Notes under the pieces: model-generated
What the model was told of the DNA's origin: nothing
The model's input: the letters and a program-made list of their open reading frames with translations, nothing else
Databases searched by the model: none
Source: Pseudoalteromonas aurantia 208
GTDB lineage: Bacteria > Pseudomonadota > Gammaproteobacteria > Enterobacterales > Alteromonadaceae
Length of the DNA: 64,000 bases
Direction of reading: 5' to 3'
Assembly (NCBI RefSeq): GCF_014858725.1
Contig: NZ_AQGV01000013.1
Coordinates: 395,171 to 459,170 of the forward strand
Part shown: one piece after another, positions 52,681 to 61,256 of the stretch
Layout of the letters: every line of letters begins with the position of its first letter
Numbering within the stretch: the stretch's first letter is position 1
Program-made: the position numbers and the translations under genes

Positions 52681-54742
52681 TATAACCCCACTACTTACTC
52701 AACTGGCGTATAATAAGCATCGCCAGTTGTTACTGTTATGTGGGGATCACAATTGGGCCGTTGCCCAATACCAAGCCATGTTCACGCAGTTTTCTGGTAG
52801 CCAATTATTGCTTTCTAAGCACTCGGATTTACACTCAGCACGCTGGCCTGAGCATTTACACGAAATCTTAGGTCAAGAGTTTACAGTTGCCCTATATGAT
52901 GGATATGCTGGCATCATTCCAAACAAATTAGCTGCTGTCAGTGGTACAGTTAAAGCTGGTGGAGTATTGGTATTACTTCTACCTGAATTAACGCAGCTAA
53001 ATGCGTGGTCTGATCCAGCACAAAAAACATGGTCATCGTACGGTACTGACACAAGTAACAGTCTATTTTTACAGCGTTGGCAACAACTCATCCCCGCACT
53101 ACCCATTAGCGTATTATCACAAACCAACGGCGCAACCTTAAATATACCTGCAGCGCAAACTCCCTCTGCACAAAATACATTACAACAAAGTCAGGTAGTG
53201 TCTGCTCTGCATCAACACTTACAACAAAAAAATACAATGCCTTATTTGATCAGTGCTGACAGAGGACGAGGGAAGTCTTCTGCATTGGGCTTATTGGTTG
53301 CCAACATGCCAGAACATCAGTTTGTCATTTGTGCTGTGCAATATCGTGCGGTAAAAAGCTGCTTTAAACATTTAGCCATTGCGCTGAAGATCGAATACTT
53401 TGGTCATGAAAAACAACTTGCAAACTTACATTATATGCCGCCAGATCAACTGCTCCAAAACATGCCTTTACATGACACCATCATACTGATTGATGAAGCT
53501 GCTACCTTACCTGTTCCTACTTTAATGAAGATAGAGCAACAGGCTGAAGGCTGTATTTTCGCAAGCACCTTAGCTGGCTATGAAGGCAATGGAAGAGGCT
53601 ATACCCTCAAATTTGCACAATACCTCGCTAGCAAACACCCAAAATACCAACAACTTTCACTCACACAGCCCATTCGTTACAACTCAGGTGACCCTTTAGA
53701 ACACTCAATTAATCGATTACTTGCTTTAGATAGTCAATATATAGAACCCCTGCATTTTTTTCACAATGCAGTGCAGTTTATTGAATTAAGCCCCCATCAG
53801 CTCAGTCATAATGAGCAATTATTAGCACAGACTTTCGCCCTTTTAGTCATCGCACATTATCAAACCAGTGTAAACGACTTTAGACAATTGCTAGATAGCC
53901 CTAGCCAACGTCTGTTTGCGATTGCACATGATGAACACATTGTTGGTGTATGCTTAGTTAATTTAGAAGGTGGTTTAGATGATACGATTCAACAGCAAAT
54001 TAGCTGTGGTCACCGCCGTCCACAAGGGCATTTATTGGCTCAACAGTTATTTCACGTGCAGGGGCAGACACCTTTTTTAAGCGCTAAATGTGCTCGGATC
54101 GTACGTATCGCTATTGCCCCTCATTTACAGAATAAAAAATTAGGGAGTCAGCTTTTACAGTTTGTCGAACAAACTCTCGAGCATACCGTTGATTACTTTG
54201 GTAGCAGTTTTGGTTGTGATCAACCTTTGTTAAGGTTTTGGCAAAATAGGGGCTATACACTCGTCAAGCTAGGCTATAAAAAAGATAAAGCCAGTGGTCT
54301 GTATTCTGCGATGGTCATTAAGAGCCAAACACAGTTACGCCATGAACAAATTCGATTACAGGCCCACTTTCAGAATATGCTGTCTTACCAGCTTATGAAT
54401 CACTACTGTGAGTTACCCTCACCGTTAGTGCTCAGTATAATTACACAATGGCCAAACAAACCCCTACCAACTGAACTTAAAGCGCAATTACATTTTATAG
54501 CGAATAAGAATTCAAACCTCGAACAATATACTGCCCTTATTTGGCAAGTGATCATATTACGCCCCTCTCTACTATCAGACATACCGCGCATTTCCCAACA
54601 GTTAGCGATTAGTCTATTATTACAAAATAATACTAAGGAATGGGTTCAGCATACTCTATCGCTGCGCTCAAAAAAGCAATTTAATATTGCATTGCAAGCT
54701 TTGGTGAAAGAACTTTATGCACGGATCTCTGTTAAAAATTAG
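52658..54742 (+). CDS. tmcA: tRNA(Met) cytidine acetyltransferase TmcA
   Basis: 694 residues. Acetylates C34 of elongator tRNA-Met using acetyl-CoA and ATP. The N-terminal domain is followed by a RecD-like helicase part with Walker A in SADRGRGKSSALGLL and Walker B in ILIDEAATLPVPTL. A GNAT acetyltransferase domain (RIVRIAIAPHLQNKKLGSQLL, YFGSSFGCDQPLLRFWQNRGY) and a tRNA-binding C terminus complete it. It starts inside the end of uvrD and its own end overlaps the next gene by 26 bases, so three genes run on one transcript. Confidence 0.93.
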   Translation: MHVFKPCDITPLLTQLAYNKHRQLLLLCGDHNWAVAQYQAMFTQFSGSQLLLSKHSDLHSARWPEHLHEILGQEFTVALYDGYAGIIPNKLAAVSGTVKAGGVLVLLLPELTQLNAWSDPAQKTWSSYGTDTSNSLFLQRWQQLIPALPISVLSQTNGATLNIPAAQTPSAQNTLQQSQVVSALHQHLQQKNTMPYLISADRGRGKSSALGLLVANMPEHQFVICAVQYRAVKSCFKHLAIALKIEYFGHEKQLANLHYMPPDQLLQNMPLHDTIILIDEAATLPVPTLMKIEQQAEGCIFASTLAGYEGNGRGYTLKFAQYLASKHPKYQQLSLTQPIRYNSGDPLEHSINRLLALDSQYIEPLHFFHNAVQFIELSPHQLSHNEQLLAQTFALLVIAHYQTSVNDFRQLLDSPSQRLFAIAHDEHIVGVCLVNLEGGLDDTIQQQISCGHRRPQGHLLAQQLFHVQGQTPFLSAKCARIVRIAIAPHLQNKKLGSQLLQFVEQTLEHTVDYFGSSFGCDQPLLRFWQNRGYTLVKLGYKKDKASGLYSAMVIKSQTQLRHEQIRLQAHFQNMLSYQLMNHYCELPSPLVLSIITQWPNKPLPTELKAQLHFIANKNSNLEQYTALIWQVIILRPSLLSDIPRISQQLAISLLLQNNTKEWVQHTLSLRSKKQFNIALQALVKELYARISVKN

Positions 54743-55823
54743 TGTAATAATACTCTGCTACTTGTTATTACAGCCTCATGGTTTTGCAGCTCCGCCTAAA
54801 GATATAAAATTAGGCATGTCTACGGCACTCAGCGGTCCAGCTCAAGCTATTGGTAGTCAACTCAAGGTAGGCGCAAATATTTATTTTGAACAGCTAAATA
54901 AAAACGGAGGGATCAATGGTGCCAAAGTCGACTTACTTGTATTAGATGATGGCTATGAGCCCAGTCGCACCGTTAATAACACCCGCTATTTTATATATGA
55001 GAAAAAGGTTGATGCTTTGTTCAGCTTCATGGGCACACCGACGATTTCAGCGATCCGTCCACTACTAGAGCACAGCAAAATTTCTCTATTGATGCCTTTC
55101 TCTGGCGCTGACTTTTTACGCGACAACCGTACGCTTAAAATATTCAACTTACGACCTAGCTATTTTGATGAAGCCGAAGAGCAAATAAACTACTTAGTGA
55201 ATGAAAGAAAGCACAAAAATATTGCTTTGTTTATTCAAGCTGATGAATTTGGTATTACATTAGAGAAAAGCCTCACAAAAGTACTCGCAGATAGAGGCTT
55301 AACCCCTTCCGTGATCACTCGCTTTCGCCGTAACTCTAGTAATGTAGATAAAGCACTCAGTAAAATTAAAGCATCTAGAGCAACCGCAGTAGCGCTGATA
55401 GGAACGTACAAGCCATTGGCAAAATTTATAAATAGGGCACAATTACGCGGTGTTAAAGCAGATTACACCAGTGTGTCGTTTGCTTCTAGTAAAGAGCTAC
55501 TTAGCAGAATAAAGTCATCTCAACTGCTTATGATCACTGAAGTTGTGCCCAATCCATATAATTGTTCAGCACGATTATGTAACACATTCCGTACCCACGC
55601 AGCAGCATACCCTAACGTTAAGATTGATCATGTGCTTTTTGAAGGCTATTTAAATGCACTATTATTTAGTAAAGCTGCAACGCAATGCCCTCTTACGTTT
55701 AGCGACCAATGCATATTAGATAAGCTCTCCTTAATGCTTGAACATGATGCTGATTTACAAGAACTATTTAACCTAACATCTGCTGAAAAGAAATTACCGG
55801 TTTTCCGCTCATATTCATCATAA
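54717..55823 (+). CDS. Periplasmic branched-chain amino-acid-type binding protein, orphan
   Basis: 368 residues: a signal peptide (LLKISVIILCYLLLQPHGFA) then a Leu/Ile/Val-binding-protein fold (Peripla_BP_6): IKLGMSTALSGPAQAIGSQLKVGANIYFEQLN, NGGINGAKVDLLVLDDGYEP. No permease or ATPase gene is nearby, so a sensory or partner-protein role is more likely than transport. It overlaps tmcA and is followed 43 bases later by the CheW-CZB gene, hinting at a ligand-sensing unit. The ligand is unknown. Confidence 0.82.
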   Translation: MHGSLLKISVIILCYLLLQPHGFAAPPKDIKLGMSTALSGPAQAIGSQLKVGANIYFEQLNKNGGINGAKVDLLVLDDGYEPSRTVNNTRYFIYEKKVDALFSFMGTPTISAIRPLLEHSKISLLMPFSGADFLRDNRTLKIFNLRPSYFDEAEEQINYLVNERKHKNIALFIQADEFGITLEKSLTKVLADRGLTPSVITRFRRNSSNVDKALSKIKASRATAVALIGTYKPLAKFINRAQLRGVKADYTSVSFASSKELLSRIKSSQLLMITEVVPNPYNCSARLCNTFRTHAAAYPNVKIDHVLFEGYLNALLFSKAATQCPLTFSDQCILDKLSLMLEHDADLQELFNLTSAEKKLPVFRSYSS

Positions 55824-55866
55824 TGTTCTATTCTTAAAACATAATTATAATTTTTTAGAGGCGAAC

Positions 55867-56715
55867 ATGGATTTAATAAACTTTCGAGTTGGACAAAAAA
55901 CCATATCTCTTAAAATATTGGATATTTTGCTCACAGAACGTTATGAAGGGAACCTAACCTCTTTACCGAATGGAAACCCTAGCTTTTTAGGGGTAAAAGA
56001 TTACATGGGGACTCCCACTCCTATTTTTGACTTGGGCCTGATCCTTAACAATCAATCTTCACAAGATATTAATCGTGCACTAATTGATTTACTTATACAG
56101 TATGAACAAGAACATAAATCTTGGTTTCAAGCACTTGAACACAGTATTATTAATGGGGCAGCTTTTGAAGGCGCACGCGATGCCAAGCACAGTGAGTTTG
56201 GTAAATGGTTTTATCACTTCCAAACAGATAACGATGATCTAAAAGCTATCTTATCGCGTTTTGAACAGCCACATTCACAACTATATTCACTTCCAGAGCA
56301 ACTATTTTCGCTAGTAAATAACAGCCAACAGGAAGAAGCAAAACGACTACTATCAAAAGAAAAATCAACAACTTATACAAAACTCATACGCTTATTTGAG
56401 TCGGCCAGAGAGCAAATAACACTAGATCATAAACCTATCATTGTGTTTACCACCGAAGATGGCCAGAAACCTCACATAGGTCTATTAGTCGACCAAGTAG
56501 AGGATAATATTCATTGCAATGAAAATGAAATTAAATCATTGAGTGAACTAACGAATATTGGTTTTGAAATTGATGCACAGACGAAAAAAATGATGCGGGG
56601 ACTGATTAAACGAGGAGAAACACACAGTGTTGTCATTGACCCAAGCGCAATATTCAGACCTGAACACCTCAAAGATTATGAACCAGAAGAAACGGAGACA
56701 TATGGGTTATTCTAA
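55867..56715 (+). CDS. CheW-like protein with inserted CZB domain
   Basis: 282 residues. CheW-type strands at the N terminus (MDLINFRVGQKTISLKILDIL, FLGVKDYMGTPTPIFDLG) and at the C terminus (GLLVDQVEDNIHCNENEIKS, MRGLIKRGETHSVVIDPSAI) flank a CZB-like helical insert (about 75-165). In CZB domains three His and one Cys bind zinc. By eye the first His (EQEHKSW) and a later His (EQPHSQ) remain, Ser stands at the Cys position (HSEFGKW), and Tyr replaces the last His (HSQLY). GAGG precedes the ATG. Probably a specialised chemotaxis coupling protein; no other che gene is adjacent. Confidence 0.78.
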   Translation: MDLINFRVGQKTISLKILDILLTERYEGNLTSLPNGNPSFLGVKDYMGTPTPIFDLGLILNNQSSQDINRALIDLLIQYEQEHKSWFQALEHSIINGAAFEGARDAKHSEFGKWFYHFQTDNDDLKAILSRFEQPHSQLYSLPEQLFSLVNNSQQEEAKRLLSKEKSTTYTKLIRLFESAREQITLDHKPIIVFTTEDGQKPHIGLLVDQVEDNIHCNENEIKSLSELTNIGFEIDAQTKKMMRGLIKRGETHSVVIDPSAIFRPEHLKDYEPEETETYGLF

Positions 56716-56794
56716 CCCATACAACCTTAGCTCCTGAATATCACCAATTACCAAGGTAAATGTAAATATTATTTTTTAGAAAATAATTTGCTAC

Positions 56795-56825
56795 AAAAAT
56801 GCCGCTCATAAGAGCGGCATTTTTT
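56795..56825. terminator. Bidirectional terminator between CheW-CZB gene and typA
   Basis: AAAAATGCCGCTC and GAGCGGCATTTTT form a perfect stem with an ATAA loop and A/T runs on both sides, serving both convergent genes. Confidence 0.92.
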
Positions 56826-56841
56826 AAATCTCTATTCGATA

Positions 56842-58665
56842 TTAGTCTTTAAGTTGACGACCAGCACGCTTACGCTCACTTTCAGTCAATAACTTTTTAC
56901 GAATACGGATATTTTCAGGTGTAACTTCTACCAGCTCATCATCATCGATAAACTCAAGTGCCTGCTCAAGAGACATTCTGATAGGTGGTACAAGTGTTTG
57001 TGCTTCATCAGTACCTGATGCACGAACGTTCGTTAACTGCTTACCTTTAAGCGCGTTAACTGTCAGGTCGTTATCACGGCTATGAATACCGATAACCATA
57101 CCTTCGTAGACTTCTACACCGTGTCCAATAAACAACTTACCACGTTCTTGAAGGTTGAATAATGCGTTAGTTAGCGCTTTACCTGTTGCATTCGCAATTA
57201 ACACACCATTCTTACGCTTACCAATAGTACCGCCTTTGTATGGGCCATAGTGGTCAAACGTATGATACATTAAGCCTGAACCTGATGTCAGCGTCATAAA
57301 GTCAGTTTGGAAACCGATTAAACCACGTGAAGGCATCATGAAATCCATACGCACACGGCCTTTACCATCTGGAGCCATATCCGTCATTTCTGCTTTACGA
57401 AGACCAAGTTGTTCCATAATTGAACCTTGGTGCTCATCTTGAACATCAATTGTTACTGTTTCAAACGGTTCTTCTAACTGACCATCTACTTCACGAAGAA
57501 TTACTTCTGGACGAGAAACAGCTAGCTCATAACCTTCACGACGCATGTTTTCAATCAAGATACCTAGGTGTAATTCACCACGACCAGAGACGCGGAAGCT
57601 ATCAGGGTTTTCAGTCTCTTCAACACGTAGTGCTACGTTGTGAACTAATTCATTTTCAAGACGCTCAAGGATATTACGTGAAGTAACAAACTTACCTTCT
57701 TGTCCAGCAAACGGCGAAGTGTTTACAGAGAACGTCATTGTTACAGTCGGCTCATCAACTGACAATGCTGGTAACGCTTCTACAGCATTTACATCACAGA
57801 TAGTATCTGAAATTTTCAGCTCACCAAGACCTGTGATTGCAATGATGTCGCCAGCTTGTGCTTCAGCAGCTTCATGGCGGTCAAGACCTAAGTAACTCAT
57901 TACTTGGCCAACTTTACCATTACGCGTTGTACCATCAGCACCCACGATTGTTACTTGCTGATTAGGCTTCACTGAACCACGCTTAATACGACCTACACCG
58001 ATAACACCAATATATGAATTGTAATCTAGCTGAGAGATCTGCATTTGGAAGTCACCTGCTGGATCAGCATCTGGCGCTTCAACTTGCTCTACAATCGCTT
58101 CAAACATCGGTTGCATGTTATCTGATTCATTATCAAGGTCTAATGTCGCCCAACCATTGATTGCTGATGCGTAAATAACTTGGAAATCTAACTGCTCGTC
58201 CGTTGCACCAAGGTTGTCGAATAAATCAAATACCTGATCCATAACCCAATCAGGGCGAGCTCCAGGCTTATCAATCTTGTTGATAACAACGATTGGTTTA
58301 AGACCTAATGCGAAGGCTTTTTGCGTTACGAAACGCGTTTGCGGCATTGGACCTTCTTGCGCGTCTACTAATAGAAGAACTGAATCTACCATTGAAAGTA
58401 CACGTTCCACTTCACCACCAAAATCGGCGTGCCCTGGAGTATCTACGATATTGATGTGGTAATCATTCCACTCAATCGCAGTATTTTTTGCAAGGATGGT
58501 GATACCGCGCTCTTTTTCGATATCATTTGAATCCATTACACGCTCTTCGTTGCCGCCGCGTGTTTCTAGTGTGCCTGATTGCTCTAGCAACTTATCAACT
58601 AGGGTTGTTTTACCGTGGTCAACGTGTGCGATAATCGCAATATTTCTTAACTTTTCGATGCTCAT
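56842..58665 (-). CDS. typA: Ribosome-associated GTPase TypA/BipA
   Basis: 607 residues; translational GTPase acting in 50S assembly and stress or cold adaptation. G1 is AHVDHGKTTLVDKLL, switch ERGITILAKNTAI, G3 VDTPGHADFGGEVER, G4 INKIDKPGARPDW. EF-G-like domains III/V and the TypA-specific C-terminal domain (IRIRKKLLTESERKR) follow. ATG at 58665 (MSIEKLRNIAII) is preferred over an upstream in-frame codon at 58722 because it fits homologous starts. Divergent from glnA, as in E. coli. Confidence 0.97.
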   Translation of the reverse strand: MSIEKLRNIAIIAHVDHGKTTLVDKLLEQSGTLETRGGNEERVMDSNDIEKERGITILAKNTAIEWNDYHINIVDTPGHADFGGEVERVLSMVDSVLLLVDAQEGPMPQTRFVTQKAFALGLKPIVVINKIDKPGARPDWVMDQVFDLFDNLGATDEQLDFQVIYASAINGWATLDLDNESDNMQPMFEAIVEQVEAPDADPAGDFQMQISQLDYNSYIGVIGVGRIKRGSVKPNQQVTIVGADGTTRNGKVGQVMSYLGLDRHEAAEAQAGDIIAITGLGELKISDTICDVNAVEALPALSVDEPTVTMTFSVNTSPFAGQEGKFVTSRNILERLENELVHNVALRVEETENPDSFRVSGRGELHLGILIENMRREGYELAVSRPEVILREVDGQLEEPFETVTIDVQDEHQGSIMEQLGLRKAEMTDMAPDGKGRVRMDFMMPSRGLIGFQTDFMTLTSGSGLMYHTFDHYGPYKGGTIGKRKNGVLIANATGKALTNALFNLQERGKLFIGHGVEVYEGMVIGIHSRDNDLTVNALKGKQLTNVRASGTDEAQTLVPPIRMSLEQALEFIDDDELVEVTPENIRIRKKLLTESERKRAGRQLKD

Positions 58666-58909
58666 ATAATTACTCAGAGAAAGTTGAATCTCAGTGATCC
58701 TAGTCGATCTACGCGATTTCACTAAATGTTGGCGCGCCAGAGATGTCCCAATATAGGATTTAAACGGCGCACATTATCCCTTATTACGGCGATGGATGAA
58801 AGTTTATCCAACATAAATTTTATGACTTTATCAAGTCATTGCATTTTTTAGAGGGTTTTCAGGGCTATAAATTGCACTACTAATAAATAATACTACGCTT
58901 ATTTTACTA

Positions 58910-58977
58910 CGCACCATGCTAGCGCGTAACATACTGGCACGCACCATTACGAAACAATATCGCACCAAAGTGGTGCA
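58910..58977 (+). promoter_or_regulatory. NtrC-binding region upstream of glnA
   Basis: CGCACCAAAGTGGTGCA (58961-58977) matches the NtrC consensus TGCACYA-N3-TGGTGCA at all but the first base. CGCACCA also occurs at 58910-58916 and 58940-58946 as half-sites. The full site lies about 75 bases before the sigma-54 promoter, a normal enhancer distance. Confidence 0.8.
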
Positions 58978-59038
58978 AAAATACATGAAGCCTAGTTTAA
59001 ATTTAATTTATATTAATATAAATCAACACATTAAATAT

Positions 59039-59055
59039 TTGGCATGAAATACGCT
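59039..59055 (+). promoter_or_regulatory. Sigma-54 promoter of glnA
   Basis: TTGGCATG-AAA-TACGCT has the invariant GG (59041-59042) and GC (59053-59054) ten bases apart. Start predicted near 59066, 56 bases before the glnA ATG. Confidence 0.75.
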
Positions 59056-59121
59056 TAAGGTAAGCCAAGTCGCATCAATATAATGCTACACAAAATAATA
59101 ACCCATCGAGTCGGAGGACAC

Positions 59122-60528
59122 ATGTCACAATCGGTTTTAGATTTTATTAAAGAAAATGACGTTAAGTTTGTAGATTTACGCTTTACAGACACCAAAGGTA
59201 AAGAGCAACACGTTTCAATTCCTCATCACCAAGCCGATGAAGACTTCTTCGAAGATGGCAAAATGTTTGATGGCTCGTCTATTGCTGGCTGGAAAGGCAT
59301 TAACGAATCTGACATGGTTTTAATGCCTGACGCAGCTTCAGTTAAACTAGATCCATTTGCTGAAGAAACAACAATGATTGTTCGTTGTGATGTTGTTGAG
59401 CCAGCGACGTTACAAGGATACGAACGTGATCCTCGCTCAGTTGCAAAACGAGCAGAAGAATATATGCGCTCAACTGGCATTGCAGATACGGTTTTATTTG
59501 GGCCTGAGCCTGAGTTCTTTGTTTTTGACGATGTGAAGTATAAAACTGATATGTCTGGCTCAATGTACAAAATTGATTCTAAACAAGCAGCTTGGAACTC
59601 AGATAAAGCATATGAAGATGGCAATACTGGTCACCGCCCAGGCGTTAAAGGGGGTTACTTCCCAGTTGCACCAGTTGATGATTTCCAAGATTGGCGTAGT
59701 GCGACATGTTTGGTACTGGAAGAAATGGGTCAAGTAGTAGAAGCCCATCACCATGAAGTAGCTACCGCTGGCCAAAATGAAATTGCGACGCGCTTTAATA
59801 CCATGGTGTTAAAGGCTGATGAGATTCAAGAAATGAAGTATGTTATTCATAACATGGCTCATTTGTATGGCAAAACGGCAACATTCATGCCTAAGCCTGT
59901 TGTTGGTGATAATGGTTCAGGTATGCACTGTCACCAATCACTTGCTAAAGACGGCAAAAACTTGTTTGCTGGTGATAAGTATGGTGGTTTATCTGAAGAT
60001 GCTCTTTATTATATTGGCGGCATCATCAAGCATGCTAAAGCAATTAATGCATTTGCCAATGCGTCAACTAACTCATACAAGCGTTTAGTACCTGGGTTTG
60101 AAGCACCGGTCATGCTTGCATATTCAGCACGTAACCGCTCAGCTTCGATTCGTATTCCAGTCGTCCCTTCAGAGCGCGCTCGACGCATAGAAGTTCGTTT
60201 CCCAGACCCAACAGCTAACCCATATCTTGCATTCTCAGCAATGCTAATGGCTGGCCTTGACGGGATTAAAAATAAAATCCACCCTGGCGATGCGATGGAT
60301 AAAGATCTATACGACCTACCAGCTGAGGAAGCTGCTGAAATTCCAACCGTGGCAGCCTCATTTGATGAAGCGTTAGCGTGTCTTGATGCTGATCGTGAAT
60401 TTTTAGTACAAGGTGGTGTATTCACTCATGACTTAATTGATGCTTATATTGCACTTAAGTCACAGGAAGTGGAAAAACTGAACATGACAACTCACCCTGT
60501 TGAGTTTGAAATGTACTACAGCGTGTAA
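59122..60528 (+). CDS. glnA: Glutamine synthetase, type I
   Basis: 468 residues. Makes glutamine from glutamate and ammonia; dodecameric. Seen: VKFVDLRFTDTKGKEQHVSIP, MFDGSSIAGWKGINESDM, FGPEPEFFVFDDV, VAPVDDFQDWRS, GSGMHCHQS and the adenylylation loop DKDLYDLPAEEA with its target tyrosine, so it should be controlled by GlnE. ATG at 59122 has GGAGG at ideal spacing; an earlier in-frame ATG (59083) lacks one. Followed by a terminator, then the DUF4124-glnL-glnG genes. Confidence 0.98.
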   Translation: MSQSVLDFIKENDVKFVDLRFTDTKGKEQHVSIPHHQADEDFFEDGKMFDGSSIAGWKGINESDMVLMPDAASVKLDPFAEETTMIVRCDVVEPATLQGYERDPRSVAKRAEEYMRSTGIADTVLFGPEPEFFVFDDVKYKTDMSGSMYKIDSKQAAWNSDKAYEDGNTGHRPGVKGGYFPVAPVDDFQDWRSATCLVLEEMGQVVEAHHHEVATAGQNEIATRFNTMVLKADEIQEMKYVIHNMAHLYGKTATFMPKPVVGDNGSGMHCHQSLAKDGKNLFAGDKYGGLSEDALYYIGGIIKHAKAINAFANASTNSYKRLVPGFEAPVMLAYSARNRSASIRIPVVPSERARRIEVRFPDPTANPYLAFSAMLMAGLDGIKNKIHPGDAMDKDLYDLPAEEAAEIPTVAASFDEALACLDADREFLVQGGVFTHDLIDAYIALKSQEVEKLNMTTHPVEFEMYYSV

Positions 60529-60555
60529 TTACGTATTCAGATCATATGTGTTCTC

Positions 60556-60578
60556 AAGCCCGCAAAGCGGGCTTTTTT
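60556..60578 (+). terminator. glnA terminator
   Basis: AAGCCCGC-AAA-GCGGGCTT followed by TTTT, 28 bases after the stop codon. It separates most glnA transcripts from the downstream regulatory genes. Confidence 0.92.
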
Positions 60579-60643
60579 ATGGAAAAGTAATTCACAACAG
60601 TCTAGAGTATTAGAGTATATTTTTGATATCAGGCAAGATCTAA

Positions 60644-61144
60644 ATGCGGCTTTTATTTTTAGGGTGTTTTGTATTGTTTAGTTCATCAGTTTTAGCGGAC
60701 TCAAAGGTGTACCGTTGGAAAGATGAGCAGGGTAATTGGGTCTTTTCTGATGTACCACGACAAGGCGCACAAGAAATACAGTTAAATAAATCAATGACCA
60801 TGCCCGCTGTTGATACAAGTATACTCAATACGCAAGCAAGTCAAAAAGCGATTGAATATACAGCAAGTATTACCTCACCAAACCACGAGCAAACACTCAG
60901 AGAAAATACTGGCACCATCTATGTTACAGGGCAAATTCAGCCTAGCTTCTCCAATGGTTTAAAAGTGCAATTAACATTAGATGGAAAAGCAACAGGACCT
61001 ATGCAAACAAGCACAACATTTGTCTTACATAACGTACCTCGAGGGGAGCACTCTCTACTGTTAAGGCTCTACAATGAACAGGGAAAAGTACTCGCGCAAA
61101 GTGATCCAACCACGTTTTATCTGCACAGAAAAAGTATAAAATAA
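60644..61144 (+). CDS. DUF4124 periplasmic protein between glnA and glnL
   Basis: 166 residues with a signal peptide (MRLLFLGCFVLFSSSVLA) and the DUF4124 motif at once after it (KVYRWKDEQGNWVFSDVP). A C-terminal beta-sandwich-like part follows (TGTIYVTGQIQPSFSNGLKVQL, PRGEHSLLLRLY). Function unknown. DUF4124 proteins at this position, between glnA and ntrB, are known in other gammaproteobacteria, so the location seems conserved. Confidence 0.85.
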   Translation: MRLLFLGCFVLFSSSVLADSKVYRWKDEQGNWVFSDVPRQGAQEIQLNKSMTMPAVDTSILNTQASQKAIEYTASITSPNHEQTLRENTGTIYVTGQIQPSFSNGLKVQLTLDGKATGPMQTSTTFVLHNVPRGEHSLLLRLYNEQGKVLAQSDPTTFYLHRKSIK

Positions 61145-61216
61145 TTAAAGTGTTACCTATTTAAGCGCCTTGAGTATTGCCTAGAAATAAAATCACTAAT
61201 AATGCTATGCTACTAT

Positions 61217-61233
61217 CGCACTACATTGGTGCA
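61217..61233 (+). promoter_or_regulatory. NtrC-binding site in front of glnL
   Basis: CGCACTACATTGGTGCA matches TGCACYA-N3-TGGTGCA at 16 of 17 positions. Its centre is about 30 bases before the glnL ATG, where bound NtrC would block transcription initiation: an autorepression site, as known for glnL in enteric bacteria. Confidence 0.8.
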
Positions 61234-61256
61234 ATATCTAATTAAGGTGAACCAAT

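Larger units (their letters stand above)
58666..59121. other. typA-glnA divergent regulatory region
   Basis: 456 bases holding an NtrC site, three CGCACCA repeats and a sigma-54 promoter for glnA, and the typA promoter. No further gene seen. Confidence 0.6.

Noticed and set aside
54717..55823. ABC amino-acid importer
   Set aside because: No permease or ATP-binding genes nearby; only the binding protein can be supported.
59083..59121. Upstream in-frame start extending glnA by 13 residues
   Set aside because: The GGAGG ribosome site lies directly before ATG 59122 and the extra residues do not occur in the family.
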